NCBI RefSeq assembly: GCF_001293465.1
Contig: NZ_JSYZ01000001.1
Coordinates: 203,791 to 267,790 of the forward strand
Origin: Pseudomonas asplenii
GTDB taxonomy: Bacteria > Pseudomonadota > Gammaproteobacteria > Pseudomonadales > Pseudomonadaceae
Direction of reading: 5' to 3'
DNA length: 64,000 nt
Shown: positions 50,906 to 63,178 of the stretch, one piece after another
Layout: each line of letters opens with the position of its first letter
Numbering within the stretch: the stretch's first letter is position 1
Translations under genes and position numbers: made by a program
The notes under the pieces: generated by a model
Told to the model about the DNA's origin: nothing
What the model saw: only the letters and a program-made list of their open reading frames with translations
Databases searched by the model: none

Positions 50906-51670
50906 TCAATGCAGGATCTGGCTGAGGAACGTCTTGGTCCGATCGTTCTGCGGGTTGTCGAAGAAGTCGTTCGGGGCCGCCTGTTCGACGATCTCGCCCT
51001 TGTCCATGAAGATCACGCGGTTGGCCACGGTACGGGCAAAGCCCATTTCGTGGGTCACGCAGAGCATGGTCATGCCGTCTTCGGCCAAGCCGATCATGGT
51101 GTCCAGAACCTCCTTCACCATTTCCGGGTCGAGGGCCGAGGTCGGCTCGTCGAACAGCATGATCTTCGGTTTCATGCACAGTGCACGGGCAATCGCCACA
51201 CGCTGTTGCTGGCCGCCGGAGAGCTGCCCGGGGAACTTGTGCGCCTGGTCCGGGATACGCACGCGCTCCAGGTAGTGCATGGCGATTTCTTCCGCCTTGC
51301 GCTTGGGCATCTTGCGAACCCACATCGGCGCCAGGGTGCAGTTCTGCAGAATGGTCAGGTGCGGGAACAGGTTGAAGTGCTGGAACACCATGCCGACTTC
51401 ACGGCGGATCGCCTCGATCTGCTTGAGGTCGTTGGTCAGTTCCACGCCATCGACCACGATGCGGCCCTGCTGGTGCTCTTCCAGGCGGTTGAGGCAGCGG
51501 ATGGTGGTCGACTTGCCCGAGCCGGACGGACCGCAGAGCACGATACGCTCGCCCTGCCGCACGTTCAGGTTGATGTCCTTCAGTACGTGGAACTGCCCGT
51601 ACCACTTGTTCACGCCCTGCATCTGAATAATGCCTTCAGGACCCACAGGCTGTTTGATCGCTTCGCTCAT
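50906..51670 (-). CDS. aapP: General L-amino-acid ABC transporter ATPase
   Basis: 254 residues. Walker [11 protein letters not shown]-loop [12 protein letters not shown], signature [15 protein letters not shown], Walker [13 protein letters not shown] and the switch His in VTHEMGF are all present. It powers uptake of polar and other L-amino acids with AapQ/AapM and AapJ, as in the Rhizobium Aap system. It ends the operon and starts 10 bp after aapM. Start MSEAIKQPV is chosen; longer frame lacks homology. Confidence 0.93.
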   Translation of the reverse strand: MSEAIKQPVGPEGIIQMQGVNKWYGQFHVLKDINLNVRQGERIVLCGPSGSGKSTTIRCLNRLEEHQQGRIVVDGVELTNDLKQIEAIRREVGMVFQHFNLFPHLTILQNCTLAPMWVRKMPKRKAEEIAMHYLERVRIPDQAHKFPGQLSGGQQQRVAIARALCMKPKIMLFDEPTSALDPEMVKEVLDTMIGLAEDGMTMLCVTHEMGFARTVANRVIFMDKGEIVEQAAPNDFFDNPQNDRTKTFLSQILH

Positions 51671-51680
51671 CACTTGACTC

Positions 51681-52775
51681 CTAACGCTTGTGGCCTGTGT
51701 CCAGCTTGCGCTCCAGATGCATGGAGTAGCGGGACATACCAAAACAGAAAATCCAGAACACCAGGGCGGCGAACACGTAGCCCTCGGTAGCCATGCCGAG
51801 CCATTTCGGGTCGGCGGCGGCCTGCTTGACGCTGTTGAGCAGGTCGAACAGACCGATGATGATCACCAGGCTCGTATCCTTGAACAATGCGATCAGCGTG
51901 TTGACGATGCCGGGGATCACCAGCTTCAGGGCCTGCGGCAGAATCACCAGGCCCATGGCGCGCCAGTAGCCCAGGCCCATCGCGGCCGCGGCTTCGTACT
52001 GCCCTTTCGGAATGGCCTGCAGGCCGCCACGCACCACTTCGGCGACATACGCCGACTGGAACATGATCACCCCGATCAGTGCCCGCAACAGCTTGTCGAA
52101 GTTCATGCCCTCGGGCAGGAACAACGGCAGCATCACCGAGGACATGAACAGCACGGTGATCAGCGGCACGCCGCGCCAGAACTCGATGAAGGTCACGCAG
52201 ACCACACGGATCGCCGGCAGATTGGAACGTCGTCCCAGCGCCAGCAGGATGCCCAGCGGCAGGGCGCCGGCGATACCGACGGTAGCGATCACCAGAGTCA
52301 GCATCAGGCCGCCCCACTGGCTGGTCGCCACGGTTTCCAGGCCGAAGCCGCCGTGCAGCAGGATGAAGGCGACGATCGGGAACACCACCAGGAAGCACAG
52401 GCCGTAGATCGCCTTGCGCGGGAAGCGCGAGATGAACAGCGGCGCCGCACCGATGATCGCCAGCCACACCGTCGAATCGATGCGCCAGCGCAGTTCCTGC
52501 GGGTAGTAGCCGTACATGAACTGGCCAAAACGCTGCTGGATGAACACCCAGCAGGCACCGCTCTTGGTGCAGTCGGCACGGGTGGTGCCGACCCAGTTGG
52601 CATCCAGGATCGCCCAATGCAGGATCGGCGGCACCACCAGATAGATCAGATAGAAGGCGAACAGGGTCAGCAGCGTGTTGATCCAGCTGGAGAACATGTT
52701 GGCCCGAATCCATGCGACCACGCCGATGCTGCTGCTCGGTGGGGGCATGTCAGGTTTGAAGGTATGGGAACTCAT
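51681..52775 (-). CDS. aapM: General L-amino-acid ABC transporter permease AapM
   Basis: 364 residues with about eight membrane helices. The transmembrane-domain coupling loop is visible ([47 protein letters not shown]). A large periplasmic loop containing DCTKSGACW, with two Cys likely to form a disulphide, is typical of AapM/BztC. It forms the membrane channel with AapQ. Confidence 0.93.
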   Translation of the reverse strand: MSSHTFKPDMPPPSSSIGVVAWIRANMFSSWINTLLTLFAFYLIYLVVPPILHWAILDANWVGTTRADCTKSGACWVFIQQRFGQFMYGYYPQELRWRIDSTVWLAIIGAAPLFISRFPRKAIYGLCFLVVFPIVAFILLHGGFGLETVATSQWGGLMLTLVIATVGIAGALPLGILLALGRRSNLPAIRVVCVTFIEFWRGVPLITVLFMSSVMLPLFLPEGMNFDKLLRALIGVIMFQSAYVAEVVRGGLQAIPKGQYEAAAAMGLGYWRAMGLVILPQALKLVIPGIVNTLIALFKDTSLVIIIGLFDLLNSVKQAAADPKWLGMATEGYVFAALVFWIFCFGMSRYSMHLERKLDTGHKR

Positions 52776-52785
52776 GGGCCTTTCC

Positions 52786-53967
52786 TCACCGCTCGATCAG
52801 CGCGATGCGCTTGTTGTACCAGTTCATCAGCAGGGAAATGCTGATACTGATCGCCAGGTACACGCTCATGGTGATGGCAATGACTTCGATGGCCTGCCCG
52901 GTCTGGTTGAGCACCGTACCGGCAAACAGCGAAACCATTTCCGGATAACCGATACCGGCCGCCAGGGACGAGTTCTTCGCCAGGTTCAGGTATTGGCTGG
53001 TCAGCGGTGGAATGATCACGCGCAGGGCCTGGGGGATGATCACCTTGCGCAGGGTCGGACCGTTGCGCAGCCCCAGGGAGCGCGCCGCCTCGGTCTGGCC
53101 ATGGCTGACCGAACGGATACCCGAACGGACGATTTCGGCGATGAACGCCGCGGTGTACACCGTCAGGGCCAGGGTCAGCGCCAGCAGTTCAGGGATCAAT
53201 ACCCAGCCGCCAACGAAGTTGAAGCCTTGCAGCTTGGGCATTTCCCAGTGCACCGGCGCGCCGAAGACCAGCGTGCAGAGCAGCGGGATAACGATGAACA
53301 ACCCCAGCCCGGCCCAGAACTTGTGGAACGGCTCGCCGGTTTCTTCAAAGCGCCGGTTGGCCCAGCGGGTCATGAAGACGATCGCGACGATGGCCAGTAC
53401 CAGGCTGACCACGAACGGCCAGAAGCCTGGCGCGGCGATGGCCGCCGGCATGTTCAGGCCCCGGCTGCTGACGAAGAACGTATCGGCGATGTTATGGCTG
53501 TTGCGCGGCCCCGGCATGGTCAGGAACACCGCGAAGTACCAGAACAGGATCTGCAGCAATGGCGGGATGTTGCGGAACACCTCGACATAGATGGTCGCCA
53601 GCTTGTTGATGATCCAGTTCGACGACAGCCGCGCGACGCCGATGATGAAGCCCAGGATCGTCGCCAGGATCACACCGATAAAGGTCACCAGCAGGGTGTT
53701 GAGCAGACCGATGACGAATACACGCGCATAGCTGTCGGATTCGGTGTAGTCGATCAGGTGCTGAGCGATACCGAAACCGGCACTGCGCTCGAGGAAACCG
53801 AAGCCCGAGGTGATGCCCCGGTGTTGCAGGTTGGTCTGGGTGTTGTGGAACAGGTACCAGCCCAAGGCGATCACCGCGACAACCGTGATGATCTGGAATA
53901 ACCACGCACGCACTCGCGGATCGCTGAGGCTGAGCCTCTGCTTTGGTGCGCCGACTTGATTTTGCAT
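52786..53967 (-). CDS. aapQ: General L-amino-acid ABC transporter permease AapQ
   Basis: 393 residues with about eight membrane helices. Coupling loop EIVRSGIRSVSHGQTEAARSLGLRNGPTLRKVIIPQALRVIIPPL is conserved. The block NLQHRGITSGFGFLERSAGF near the N-terminus is diagnostic for AapQ/BztB. It is second in the operon, separated from aapJ by a strong hairpin, and 10 bp before aapM. Confidence 0.93.
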   Translation of the reverse strand: MQNQVGAPKQRLSLSDPRVRAWLFQIITVVAVIALGWYLFHNTQTNLQHRGITSGFGFLERSAGFGIAQHLIDYTESDSYARVFVIGLLNTLLVTFIGVILATILGFIIGVARLSSNWIINKLATIYVEVFRNIPPLLQILFWYFAVFLTMPGPRNSHNIADTFFVSSRGLNMPAAIAAPGFWPFVVSLVLAIVAIVFMTRWANRRFEETGEPFHKFWAGLGLFIVIPLLCTLVFGAPVHWEMPKLQGFNFVGGWVLIPELLALTLALTVYTAAFIAEIVRSGIRSVSHGQTEAARSLGLRNGPTLRKVIIPQALRVIIPPLTSQYLNLAKNSSLAAGIGYPEMVSLFAGTVLNQTGQAIEVIAITMSVYLAISISISLLMNWYNKRIALIER

Positions 53968-54000
53968 GAAGTGCCCCAGAAAAAACGGAACAGGGAAGAT

Positions 54001-54025
54001 CGCCCGGCGGTTGGCCCGCCGGGCG
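54001..54025 (-). terminator. Hairpin between aapJ and aapQ (partial terminator)
   Basis: 10-bp perfect stem CGCCCGGCGG / CCGCCGGGCG with a 5-nt loop in the 67-bp gap. On the minus strand a T run (TTTTTT, 53979-53985) comes only ~15 bases later. It likely lets the binding protein be made in excess over the permease. Confidence 0.65.
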
Positions 54026-54034
54026 ACAGATCAA

Positions 54035-55066
54035 TCAGCGCACAGGAGGTGCGTATTGAATACCGCCGTTGTTCCACAGGGCGTTCAGGCCACGATCGAT
54101 TTCCAGCGGAGTGCTCTTGCCGAGGTTCTTCTCGAAGATCTCGCCGTAGTTACCGACCTGCTTGACGATCTGCACAACCCAGTCCTTGCGCAGCTTGAGG
54201 TCCTTGCCATATTCACCGTCGGCGCCCAGCAGGCGGGCTACGTCAGGGTTCTTGGTCGACTTGGCTTCAGCCTCGACGTTTTTCGAGGTGATACCGGCTT
54301 CCTCGGAGTTGAGCAGCGCGTAGCCGACCCAGCGCACGATGGCCAGCCACTCGTCGTCGCCGTTACGCACGACCGGGCCCAGAGGCTCCTTGGAAATGGT
54401 TTCCGGCAGAACCACGTAGTCCTTCGGCGAAGCCAGCTTGCTGCGCTGGGCGAACAGTTGGGACTTGTCCGAAGTCAGTACGTCGCAACGACCGGATTCC
54501 AGCGACTTGGCGCTTTCGTCGGAGGTGTCAAAGGTGATCGGGGTGTACTTCAGGCCATTGGCACGGAAGTAGTCGGACACGTTCAGTTCGGTGGTGGTAC
54601 CGGCTTGAATGCAGATGGTCGCGCCATCCAGTTCCTTGGCACTCTTCACGCCCAGCTTGTTGTTGGCCAGGAAGCCCACGCCGTCGTAGTAGGTGATGAA
54701 GCCGGGGAATTTCAGGCCCATGCCCGCGTCACGGGAACTGGTCATGGTGGTGTTACGCGAAAGGATGTCGATCTCGCCGGACTGCAGGGCGGTGAAACGC
54801 TCCTTGGCATTCAACTGGCTGAACTTGACCTTGGTCGCATCGCCGAACACGGCAGCGGCAACGGCGCGGCAGACGTCGGCGTCGATACCGATGATCTTGC
54901 CGCTGGCGTCAGGTACCGAGAAACCTGGCAGACCATCACTCACACCGCACTGGATAAAACCCTTCTTCTGAACGGCATCGAGGGTGGCACCCGCTTGTGC
55001 AAAACCGCTGACACCCAGGACGACAGCAGCAGTCACGACTGCCAGGGTGGATTTCAACATCTTCAT
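54035..55066 (-). CDS. aapJ: General L-amino-acid ABC transporter binding protein
   Basis: 343 residues with a signal peptide ending GFAQA-GATLD. Family-3 solute-binding fold: VQKKGFIQCGVSDGLPGFSVPD, ADVCRAVAAAVFGDATKV, and LSRNTTMTSSRDAGMGLKF. It captures L-amino acids in the periplasm for AapQMP. The ATG has a full GGAGG ribosome site. First gene of the operon; a sigma-54-type promoter lies ~320 bp upstream. Confidence 0.94.
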   Translation of the reverse strand: MKMLKSTLAVVTAAVVLGVSGFAQAGATLDAVQKKGFIQCGVSDGLPGFSVPDASGKIIGIDADVCRAVAAAVFGDATKVKFSQLNAKERFTALQSGEIDILSRNTTMTSSRDAGMGLKFPGFITYYDGVGFLANNKLGVKSAKELDGATICIQAGTTTELNVSDYFRANGLKYTPITFDTSDESAKSLESGRCDVLTSDKSQLFAQRSKLASPKDYVVLPETISKEPLGPVVRNGDDEWLAIVRWVGYALLNSEEAGITSKNVEAEAKSTKNPDVARLLGADGEYGKDLKLRKDWVVQIVKQVGNYGEIFEKNLGKSTPLEIDRGLNALWNNGGIQYAPPVR

Positions 55067-56200
<1,134 letters not shown>

Positions 56201-56281
56201 TCGCCGTAACGCACTACGCCGCGCCCGATTCTTGCATTACACTGGCCGGCGTACATTCCTTAACCAATTGATGAGACGACC

Positions 56282-57742
56282 GTGCTCAAAGCACTCAAAA
56301 AAATATTCGGTAAAGGCGAGACTGAGCAGCTCGCACCAGGTACCGGCACTCCGACTCCCCCACCAGAAAGCCGCCTGACCGGCCAGTCGTCGGAACGTGC
56401 CGAGCCCGCGGCCAAACCGAAAGCCCAGCCGACCGCCGCCCCACAGCCCTCCGGCCAGCCCAGCGCCGGGAAGCCCAAGGCCGCCCAGCCACGCCGCGAG
56501 CGGGCGCCGAAGCCAAAACCGGCACCGTGGAAGCTGGAGGACTTCGTCGTCGAACCCCAGGAAGGCAAGACCCGCTTCCACGACTTCAGGCTGGCACCGG
56601 AACTGATGCACGCCATCCACGACCTGGGCTTCCCCTACTGCACGCCTATCCAGGCGCAGGTGCTGGGCTACACCCTGGCCGGCAAGGATGCGATCGGCCG
56701 CGCCCAGACCGGCACCGGCAAGACCGCCGCCTTCCTGATCTCGACCATCACCCAGTTGCTGCAGACACCACCTCCGGCCGAGCGCTACATGGGCGAGCCG
56801 CGGGCACTGATCATCGCGCCGACCCGTGAACTGGTGGTGCAGATCGCCAAGGACGCCGCCGACCTGACCAAGTACACCGGCCTGAACGTCATGCAGTTCG
56901 TCGGCGGCATGGATTTCGACAAGCAGCTCAAGCAGCTCGAAGCCCGTCATTGCGACATTCTCGTCGCCACCCCGGGCCGCCTGCTGGACTTCAACCAGCG
57001 CGGCGAGGTGCACCTGGACATGGTCGAGGTGATGGTGCTGGACGAAGCCGACCGCATGCTCGACATGGGCTTCATCCCGCAGGTTCGCCAGATCATTCGC
57101 CAGACCCCGCCGAAAAGCGAACGCCAGACCCTGCTGTTCTCCGCAACCTTCACCGACGACGTGATGAACCTTGCCCGGCAATGGACCACCGACCCGGCGA
57201 TCGTCGAGATCGAATCGCAGAACGTCGCCAACCAGAACGTCGAGCAGCACATCTATGCGGTGGCCTCGGCCGACAAGTACAAGCTGCTGTACAACCTGGT
57301 CAACGACAACGGCTGGGAACGGGTGATGGTCTTCGCCAACCGCAAGGACGAGGTGCGGCGTATCGAGGAACGCCTGGTGCGTGACGGCGTGAACGCCGCC
57401 CAACTGTCCGGCGACGTGCCGCAGCACAAGCGCATCAAGACCCTGGAAGGTTTCCGCGAAGGCAAGATCCGCGTACTGGTGGCCACCGATGTCGCCGGGC
57501 GCGGGATCCATATCGACGGCATCAGCCACGTGATCAACTTCACCCTGCCGGAAGTGCCGGATGACTATGTACACCGTATCGGGCGTACCGGTCGTGCCGG
57601 GGCCGATGGCGTGTCCATCAGCTTCGCCGGCGAGGACGACTCCTACCAGTTGCCGTCGATCGAGGAACTGCTGGGGCGCAAGATCAGTTGCGAGATGCCG
57701 CCGACGCACTTGCTGCGACCGGTGGTGCGTCAGCGTCCTTGA
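56282..57742 (+). CDS. rhlB: DEAD-box ATP-dependent RNA helicase RhlB
   Basis: 486 residues, GTG start. A Pro/Lys/Ala-rich ~85-residue N-terminal tail precedes the helicase core: [10 protein letters not shown] (motif I), PTRELVVQ (Ia), DEAD (II), SAT (III), [11 protein letters not shown] (V) and [10 protein letters not shown] (VI). It is soluble and unwinds RNA, often with RNase E in the degradosome. A terminator with eight T follows. Confidence 0.9.
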   Translation: MLKALKKIFGKGETEQLAPGTGTPTPPPESRLTGQSSERAEPAAKPKAQPTAAPQPSGQPSAGKPKAAQPRRERAPKPKPAPWKLEDFVVEPQEGKTRFHDFRLAPELMHAIHDLGFPYCTPIQAQVLGYTLAGKDAIGRAQTGTGKTAAFLISTITQLLQTPPPAERYMGEPRALIIAPTRELVVQIAKDAADLTKYTGLNVMQFVGGMDFDKQLKQLEARHCDILVATPGRLLDFNQRGEVHLDMVEVMVLDEADRMLDMGFIPQVRQIIRQTPPKSERQTLLFSATFTDDVMNLARQWTTDPAIVEIESQNVANQNVEQHIYAVASADKYKLLYNLVNDNGWERVMVFANRKDEVRRIEERLVRDGVNAAQLSGDVPQHKRIKTLEGFREGKIRVLVATDVAGRGIHIDGISHVINFTLPEVPDDYVHRIGRTGRAGADGVSISFAGEDDSYQLPSIEELLGRKISCEMPPTHLLRPVVRQRP

Positions 57743-57766
57743 CGCACACCCCAAGCGCTACGCAAG

Positions 57767-57798
57767 AACGCCGCCTGTTCGCAGTCGGCGTTTTTTTT
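57767..57798 (+). terminator. Rho-independent terminator of rhlB
   Basis: AACGCCG-C-CTG-TTCG-CAG-T-CGGCGTT stem with a TTCG tetraloop and one mismatch, followed by TTTTTTTT. Confidence 0.9.
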
Positions 57799-57816
57799 CG
57801 CCTGCGGATTGCCGAA

Positions 57817-57852
57817 TTGAACTAAAAGTCCATAATAGACAAAAAAGTTCAA
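57817..57852 (+). promoter_or_regulatory. Candidate DauR operator upstream of dauB
   Basis: 36-bp interrupted palindrome: TTGAACT (57817-57823) and AGTTCAA (57846-57852), centred on GTCCATAATAGAC. It lies 24-59 bp before dauB. The same layout, TTG(A/T)ACT arms around a TCCATA core, occurs at 61675-61711 upstream of the binding-protein gene. Confidence 0.6.
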
Positions 57853-57875
57853 TAAAATCCAAGGGAACCCCACGC

Positions 57876-58823
57876 ATGCCCAGCCCCACCCCTTACGTGA
57901 TTGCACAGCCGCAGGCGCATCAGTTACTGCAGCAACTCGACGTACCGCAGATCATGCGCAGACTGTTCCGTGATCTCGCAGCCGCAAAGGCGGTGCAACC
58001 GGCCCAGCAACAGGTCGGTTTTCCACAAGGGGACGGTGATTTCATCAACTACCTGGGAGTGCTGGCCGAGGAGCGTGTCTACGGCATCAAGACCTCGCCC
58101 TATATCGTGCGCGAGCAGGGTCCGCTGGTCACCGCCTGGACCCTGCTGATGTCCATGGACAGCGGCCAGCCGCTGTTGCTTTGCGACGCCGGCGAGCTGA
58201 CGACTGCCCGTACCGCGGCGACCACCGCAGTGGCCGTGGACGCCCTGGCTGCGCCGAGCGCCAGCCGCCTGGCGATCGTCGGCAGTGGCCCGGTGGCCCA
58301 GGCACACCTGCGTTATGCCAGGAACCTGCGTGAATGGCGGAGCATACGCTTGTATTCGCCCAACCTCGGTGCCGAAACCCGCGGGCGCCTGTTGGAGATC
58401 GAACCCCACCTGGAACTCGTCGCGCACCTCGACGCAGCCCTGGAGGAGGCCGATGTGATCATGCTTTGCACCTCCTCCGCGACCCCGGTCATTGATCCGC
58501 GCACACTGGGCAAACCGGCCCTGATCACCTCCATCAGCACCAATGCGCCGCGCGCCCATGAAATCCCGCCGCAAGCCCTGGAAGCGATGGAGGTCTACTG
58601 CGACTACCGCAAGACCACCCCGGACTCGGCGGGAGAGATGCTGATTGCCAGTTGCAAGCACGACTGGGAGGCCGACAGCATTCGTGGCGACCTGGCCGAA
58701 TTGCTGAGTGGACAGGTCCCGCGCCCGGAGTACGCACGGCATGTCTTTTTCCGCTCCATCGGCCTGGGCCTGGAAGATATCGCGCTGGCCAATGCGCTCT
58801 ATCATCTGCACAACGCCCGCTGA
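57876..58823 (+). CDS. dauB: NAD(P)H-dependent anabolic L-arginine dehydrogenase
   Basis: 315 residues. Ornithine-cyclodeaminase/mu-crystallin fold with GVKTSPYIV-type block (YGIKTSPYIV), TARTAATTA and nucleotide motif LAIVGSGPVAQAHLRYA. Beside dauA and dauR it corresponds to P. aeruginosa DauB, which reduces 2-ketoarginine with ammonia to L-arginine. AAGGGAA precedes the ATG. First gene of the plus-strand locus. Confidence 0.87.
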   Translation: MPSPTPYVIAQPQAHQLLQQLDVPQIMRRLFRDLAAAKAVQPAQQQVGFPQGDGDFINYLGVLAEERVYGIKTSPYIVREQGPLVTAWTLLMSMDSGQPLLLCDAGELTTARTAATTAVAVDALAAPSASRLAIVGSGPVAQAHLRYARNLREWRSIRLYSPNLGAETRGRLLEIEPHLELVAHLDAALEEADVIMLCTSSATPVIDPRTLGKPALITSISTNAPRAHEIPPQALEAMEVYCDYRKTTPDSAGEMLIASCKHDWEADSIRGDLAELLSGQVPRPEYARHVFFRSIGLGLEDIALANALYHLHNAR

Positions 58824-58846
58824 TCGCACCTTGTCCCCCGCACTGT

Positions 58847-58924
58847 GGGGCGGGCCTGCCCGGGAAGAACGATAACGCGGCCCGCCGCAAAGACTGCCCA
58901 GCCCTTTTTCGGCAGGCCCGCCCC
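58847..58924. repeat. REP-like inverted repeat inside the dau locus
   Basis: 14-bp perfect arms GGGGCGGGCCTGCC (58847-58860) and GGCAGGCCCGCCCC (58911-58924), 50-bp spacer with a further palindromic GCGGCCCGC. It lies between dauB and dauA. Confidence 0.65.
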
Positions 58925-58952
58925 CCCAACCTCACCTTTCAGGAGACCTTGA

Positions 58953-60080
<1,128 letters not shown>

Positions 60081-60107
60081 CGACCGCCGGCGATTACGGC
60101 ACACTGC

Positions 60108-60129
60108 CAGCGCCCTTACCGGGGCGCTG
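60108..60129 (+). terminator. Hairpin between dauA and dauR
   Basis: CAGCGCCC / GGGCGCTG stem with a 6-nt loop in the 68-bp gap; no T run. It may lower dauR expression relative to dauBA. Confidence 0.4.
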
Positions 60130-60148
60130 ACGCCGCCTGGAGAAGACC

Positions 60149-60778
60149 ATGACACCCCGACAGGATCCCGCCCTGGATAATTTCCGAGCCATTGCCGACG
60201 CCATTGCCACGCTGTTCTTTCCCCATGCGGAAGTGGTGCTGCACGACCTGCGCACACAAAAGGTCGACTACATCGCCAACAATATCTCCAAACGCGAGAT
60301 TGGCGACGATGCCGCCCTGGAGGACATGCTTGACGGGCAAGTCAGCGAGCGCAATATCGGCCCCTATGAGAAGCTCAACTGGGATGGCCAGAAGATTCGC
60401 AGTGTCAGCACCGTCCTGCGTGACAGCCAGGGCACTCCGCTGGCGGTGCTGTGCATCAATCTGAATATTTCCCTGTTTGAAAGCGTCAAGGCTGCGCTGG
60501 ACCTGTTCCTCTCCTCCAGCAAGCTGGTGCCGCAACCGGATGCACTGTTTCGTGATGACTGGCAGGAACGGATCAACACTTTCCTGCACAACTGGCTGCG
60601 CCAGCGGCAACTGGGGCTCAACCTGCTGACCCGCGACCACAAGCGCGAGCTGGTGCTGGCCCTCCATGCCGAGGGCGCGTTCAAGGGCAAGAGCGCGGCC
60701 AACTATGTGGCGAACGTGCTGAACATGGGCCGGGCGACCGTTTACAAGCACCTGAAGGAATTGAAGGCAGAGGTCTGA
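60149..60778 (+). CDS. dauR: D-arginine-responsive regulator DauR (PAS-like + HTH)
   Basis: 209 residues. An N-terminal YheO/PAS-type sensor domain (NFRAIADAIATLFFPHAEVVLHDL) and a C-terminal HTH (LVLALHAEGAFKGKSAANYVANVLNMGRATVYKHLKELK). The position after dauA matches dauR, which represses dauBAR in P. aeruginosa until D-arginine is present. Probable binding sites lie at both outer ends of the locus. Confidence 0.88.
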   Translation: MTPRQDPALDNFRAIADAIATLFFPHAEVVLHDLRTQKVDYIANNISKREIGDDAALEDMLDGQVSERNIGPYEKLNWDGQKIRSVSTVLRDSQGTPLAVLCINLNISLFESVKAALDLFLSSSKLVPQPDALFRDDWQERINTFLHNWLRQRQLGLNLLTRDHKRELVLALHAEGAFKGKSAANYVANVLNMGRATVYKHLKELKAEV

Positions 60779-60830
60779 AGCAGCCGGAGCTATCAGACAG
60801 ACCCCCATTGTGGCGAGCGGGCTCCGGCAC

Positions 60831-61607
60831 TCAGTCGCCGTAGATATCCGACTTGAAGTACTTCCCTTCGATCTTCTGGTATTCGCCACTGGCACGGATA
60901 CCGTCGATGGCCTTGTTCAACTGACCCAGCAACTCGCTGTTGCCCTTGCGCACGGCGATCCCCGCGCCTTCGCCGACATATTTCGGGTCCTTCAGTTCAG
61001 GCCCTGCAAAGGCATAGCCCGCGCCCCGCGGCATCGCCAGGAAATCGCTCAAAGGAATGGTGTCGGCGAAGATGCCATCCAGACGCCCGGACGCCAGGTC
61101 CATATAGATCTCTTCGTTGTTGCCATAGCGCACCACCTTGATACCCCGCGGTTCCAGGACCTCGGTGGCGTAGCGGTCAGTGGTGGTCGCACGCTGTACG
61201 CCAATGGTCTTGCCCTTGAGGCTGGTGTACTGATCATCCACCACCGCACCCTGCTTCATCACCAGCCGCGAGGAGGTGAAGTAGTACTTGTGGGTGAAAT
61301 CCACCGACTTCTTGCGCTCGTCGGTAATGGTCATCGACGACAGCGCCGCATCGATCTTCTTGACCTTGAGCGACGGAATCAGCCCGTCGAACTCGCCCTC
61401 GACCCATTCGCACTTGACCTGCATCTGCGCGCACAAGGCATTGCCGATGTCGTAGTCGAAGCCGCCGATCCTGCCTTCGGCGGTCTTGAACGCAAACGGC
61501 GGATAGGCCGCCTCGATGCCGATGCGCAAGGTCTTCTCGGCGGCGAACGGGCTGGCGCTGGTGAGCAGGCTCAGGGTAACGGCACAGATCCGGGTGAACT
61601 TCTTCAT
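60831..61607 (-). CDS. ABC transporter binding protein for basic amino acids
   Basis: 258 residues with a signal peptide ending [11 protein letters not shown]. Family-3 solute-binding fold of the Lys/Arg/ornithine type: [35 protein letters not shown] and the ligand block [22 protein letters not shown]. It ends convergently with dauR. The same gene stands beside dauR in P. aeruginosa, so it may bring in arginine. No permease or ATPase is adjacent. ATG 61607 starts the signal peptide. Confidence 0.88.
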   Translation of the reverse strand: MKKFTRICAVTLSLLTSASPFAAEKTLRIGIEAAYPPFAFKTAEGRIGGFDYDIGNALCAQMQVKCEWVEGEFDGLIPSLKVKKIDAALSSMTITDERKKSVDFTHKYYFTSSRLVMKQGAVVDDQYTSLKGKTIGVQRATTTDRYATEVLEPRGIKVVRYGNNEEIYMDLASGRLDGIFADTIPLSDFLAMPRGAGYAFAGPELKDPKYVGEGAGIAVRKGNSELLGQLNKAIDGIRASGEYQKIEGKYFKSDIYGD

Positions 61608-61905
61608 GCTGGGGCTCCCGCTGGTTATTGGAGGTGTTGTGACACGGCAGTAGACAGAAGAAAACAACTTGATTTTGTACTTATAAATCCATACTGGACT
61701 TATATGTACAATCCGTCAACGAGCAAATGCAGCCGGCCCGAGGTGGCCGTGAAGGGAGATTTACCGTGATTTCACCGCGGTCTTCGCGGGGATGCGGCAA
61801 CCGACAGGCCCCAGTTCCAGCAGGCCTTTGGCGTACACAGAGCGGGTGAACGACGACTGACTGCAGGAGCCGGACCTGCCCGCAAAGAGGCCCTCAAGCA
61901 GACCG
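61608..61905. other. 298-bp region upstream of the binding-protein gene
   Basis: No gene. Holds the palindrome at 61675-61711, and a lone degenerate REP unit, CTGCAGGAGCCGGACCTGCC, beginning at 61861. No terminator for moaE was found. Confidence 0.5.
61675..61711 (-). promoter_or_regulatory. Candidate DauR operator upstream of the binding-protein gene
   Basis: 37-bp palindrome with 16-bp arms (14 of 16 pairs match) starting TTGTACTTATAA, centre TCCATACTGGA. It is 68-104 bp before the ATG. Resembles the site upstream of dauB. Confidence 0.6.
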
Positions 61906-62355
61906 CTACTTCCAGCGTTGCGCCGCCGCCTGGTCGCTGGCCCGCCCCTCGACCCAACGCGGCCCCTCGGCGGTGTTTTCCTTCTTCCAGAACGGCGCCC
62001 GGGTCTTGAGATAGTCCATGACGAAGTTGCAGGCGTCGAACGCCGCCTGGCGGTGGGCACTGGCCACACCGACGAACACGATCGGCTCCCCCGGCTCCAG
62101 CGCCCCGATCCGATGCAGAACCTCCAGCCGCAGCAGCGGCCAGCGCTGCTCGGCCTCGCTGATGATCTTGCCCAGCGCCTTCTCGGTCATGCCCGGATAA
62201 TGTTCGAGAAACATCCCGGCCACTTCGCGCCCGTCATTGAAGTCACGCACATAGCCGACAAAGCTGACCACCGCGCCGATACCCACATTCGCCGCGTGCA
62301 ACGCATTGACTTCGGCGCCCGGATCGAAGGCTCCGGCCTGGATACGAACCGCCAT
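61906..62355 (-). CDS. moaE: Molybdopterin synthase catalytic subunit
   Basis: 149 residues. Family blocks VVSFVGYVRDFNDGREV, FLEHYPGMTEKALGKI, HRIGALEPGEPIVFVGVASAHRQAAFDAC and the catalytic Lys in the C-terminal PFWKKE. With MoaD it inserts the dithiolene sulfurs to form molybdopterin. Last gene of moaCDE; it starts 1 bp after moaD. Confidence 0.95.
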   Translation of the reverse strand: MAVRIQAGAFDPGAEVNALHAANVGIGAVVSFVGYVRDFNDGREVAGMFLEHYPGMTEKALGKIISEAEQRWPLLRLEVLHRIGALEPGEPIVFVGVASAHRQAAFDACNFVMDYLKTRAPFWKKENTAEGPRWVEGRASDQAAAQRWK

Positions 62356-62356
62356 C

Positions 62357-62602
62357 TCAGCCTCCGGTCACGGTAGGAAAGAACGCCACCTCGTCCCCAT
62401 CGACCAGCGGCTCGCCCACCCCGCACAGTTCCTGGTTACGCGCGCACATCAGGCCCTGCTCGGCCAGCACCTGCCAGTTGCCACCGCGCTGCAGCAGGTG
62501 GTCGCGCAAGTGCCCGAGCGTGGCGAACTCGCCCTCGACCTGTTCGGCATCCACCCCGAGGACTTCCCGGTAGCGGGCAAAGAACTGCACATCGAGCTTC
62601 AT
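62357..62602 (-). CDS. moaD: Molybdopterin synthase sulfur-carrier subunit
   Basis: 81 residues. Ubiquitin-like fold ending [14 protein letters not shown]; the terminal Gly-Gly is thiocarboxylated to carry sulfur to MoaE. Start [13 protein letters not shown] overlaps the moaC stop by 4 bp (ATGA). Confidence 0.95.
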   Translation of the reverse strand: MKLDVQFFARYREVLGVDAEQVEGEFATLGHLRDHLLQRGGNWQVLAEQGLMCARNQELCGVGEPLVDGDEVAFFPTVTGG

Positions 62603-63072
62603 GACGCATCCGCCTGATAGTGACCGCTCTTGCCGCCGAGCTTCTCCAGCAGGCGCACGTTCTCGATGGTCATGCCACGGTCGACCGCCTTGCACATGTC
62701 ATAGATCGTCAACGCCGCGACACTGGCCGCCGTCAGCGCCTCCATCTCCACCCCTGTCTGGCCGGACAGCTTGCAGCGCGCCACGATGCGCACGGCATCC
62801 TCGCCCTCGGCGCTCAGCTCGACCTTGACGCTGGTGAGCATCAGCGGGTGGCAGAGCGGAATCAGTTCGGAAGTCTTCTTCGCCGCCTGGATCCCGGCGA
62901 TACGCGCCACGGCGAACACGTCACCCTTGGGGTGACCGCCACTGACGATCATTTGCAGGGTTTGCGGCAACATGCGCACCCGCGCTTCGGCCAGCGCCTC
63001 GCGAAAGGTCACGGCCTTGTCGGTGACGTCGACCATATTGGCGCGACCTTGGGAATCGAGATGAGTCAGCAC
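62599..63072 (-). CDS. moaC: Cyclic pyranopterin monophosphate synthase
   Basis: 157 residues. MoaC signatures [41 protein letters not shown] and [23 protein letters not shown] are all present. It completes cyclic pyranopterin monophosphate from the MoaA product in molybdenum cofactor synthesis. moaA is not in this window. First gene of the moaCDE unit. Confidence 0.96.
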   Translation of the reverse strand: MLTHLDSQGRANMVDVTDKAVTFREALAEARVRMLPQTLQMIVSGGHPKGDVFAVARIAGIQAAKKTSELIPLCHPLMLTSVKVELSAEGEDAVRIVARCKLSGQTGVEMEALTAASVAALTIYDMCKAVDRGMTIENVRLLEKLGGKSGHYQADAS

Positions 63073-63147
63073 GGCGATACTCCTGATCAGGAGCGTCGAT
63101 TGTAAACCCGCGGGTCAGTTTTCCGCACGCCCGAGATGGGCACCGGA

Positions 63148-63170
63148 CCGGGCGGCGCGCGGCCGCCCGG
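63148..63170 (-). terminator. GC hairpin between the PhoH gene and moaC
   Basis: CCGGGCGGC / GCCGCCCGG stem with a 5-nt loop, 8 bp after the PhoH-family stop; no T run, so terminator function is uncertain. Confidence 0.45.
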
Positions 63171-63178
63171 GTTGCGGT

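Noticed and set aside
63073..63178. Possible molybdenum-cofactor riboswitch before moaC
   Set aside because: Only 106 bp, mostly a GC hairpin belonging to the end of the PhoH gene; no conserved aptamer features seen.
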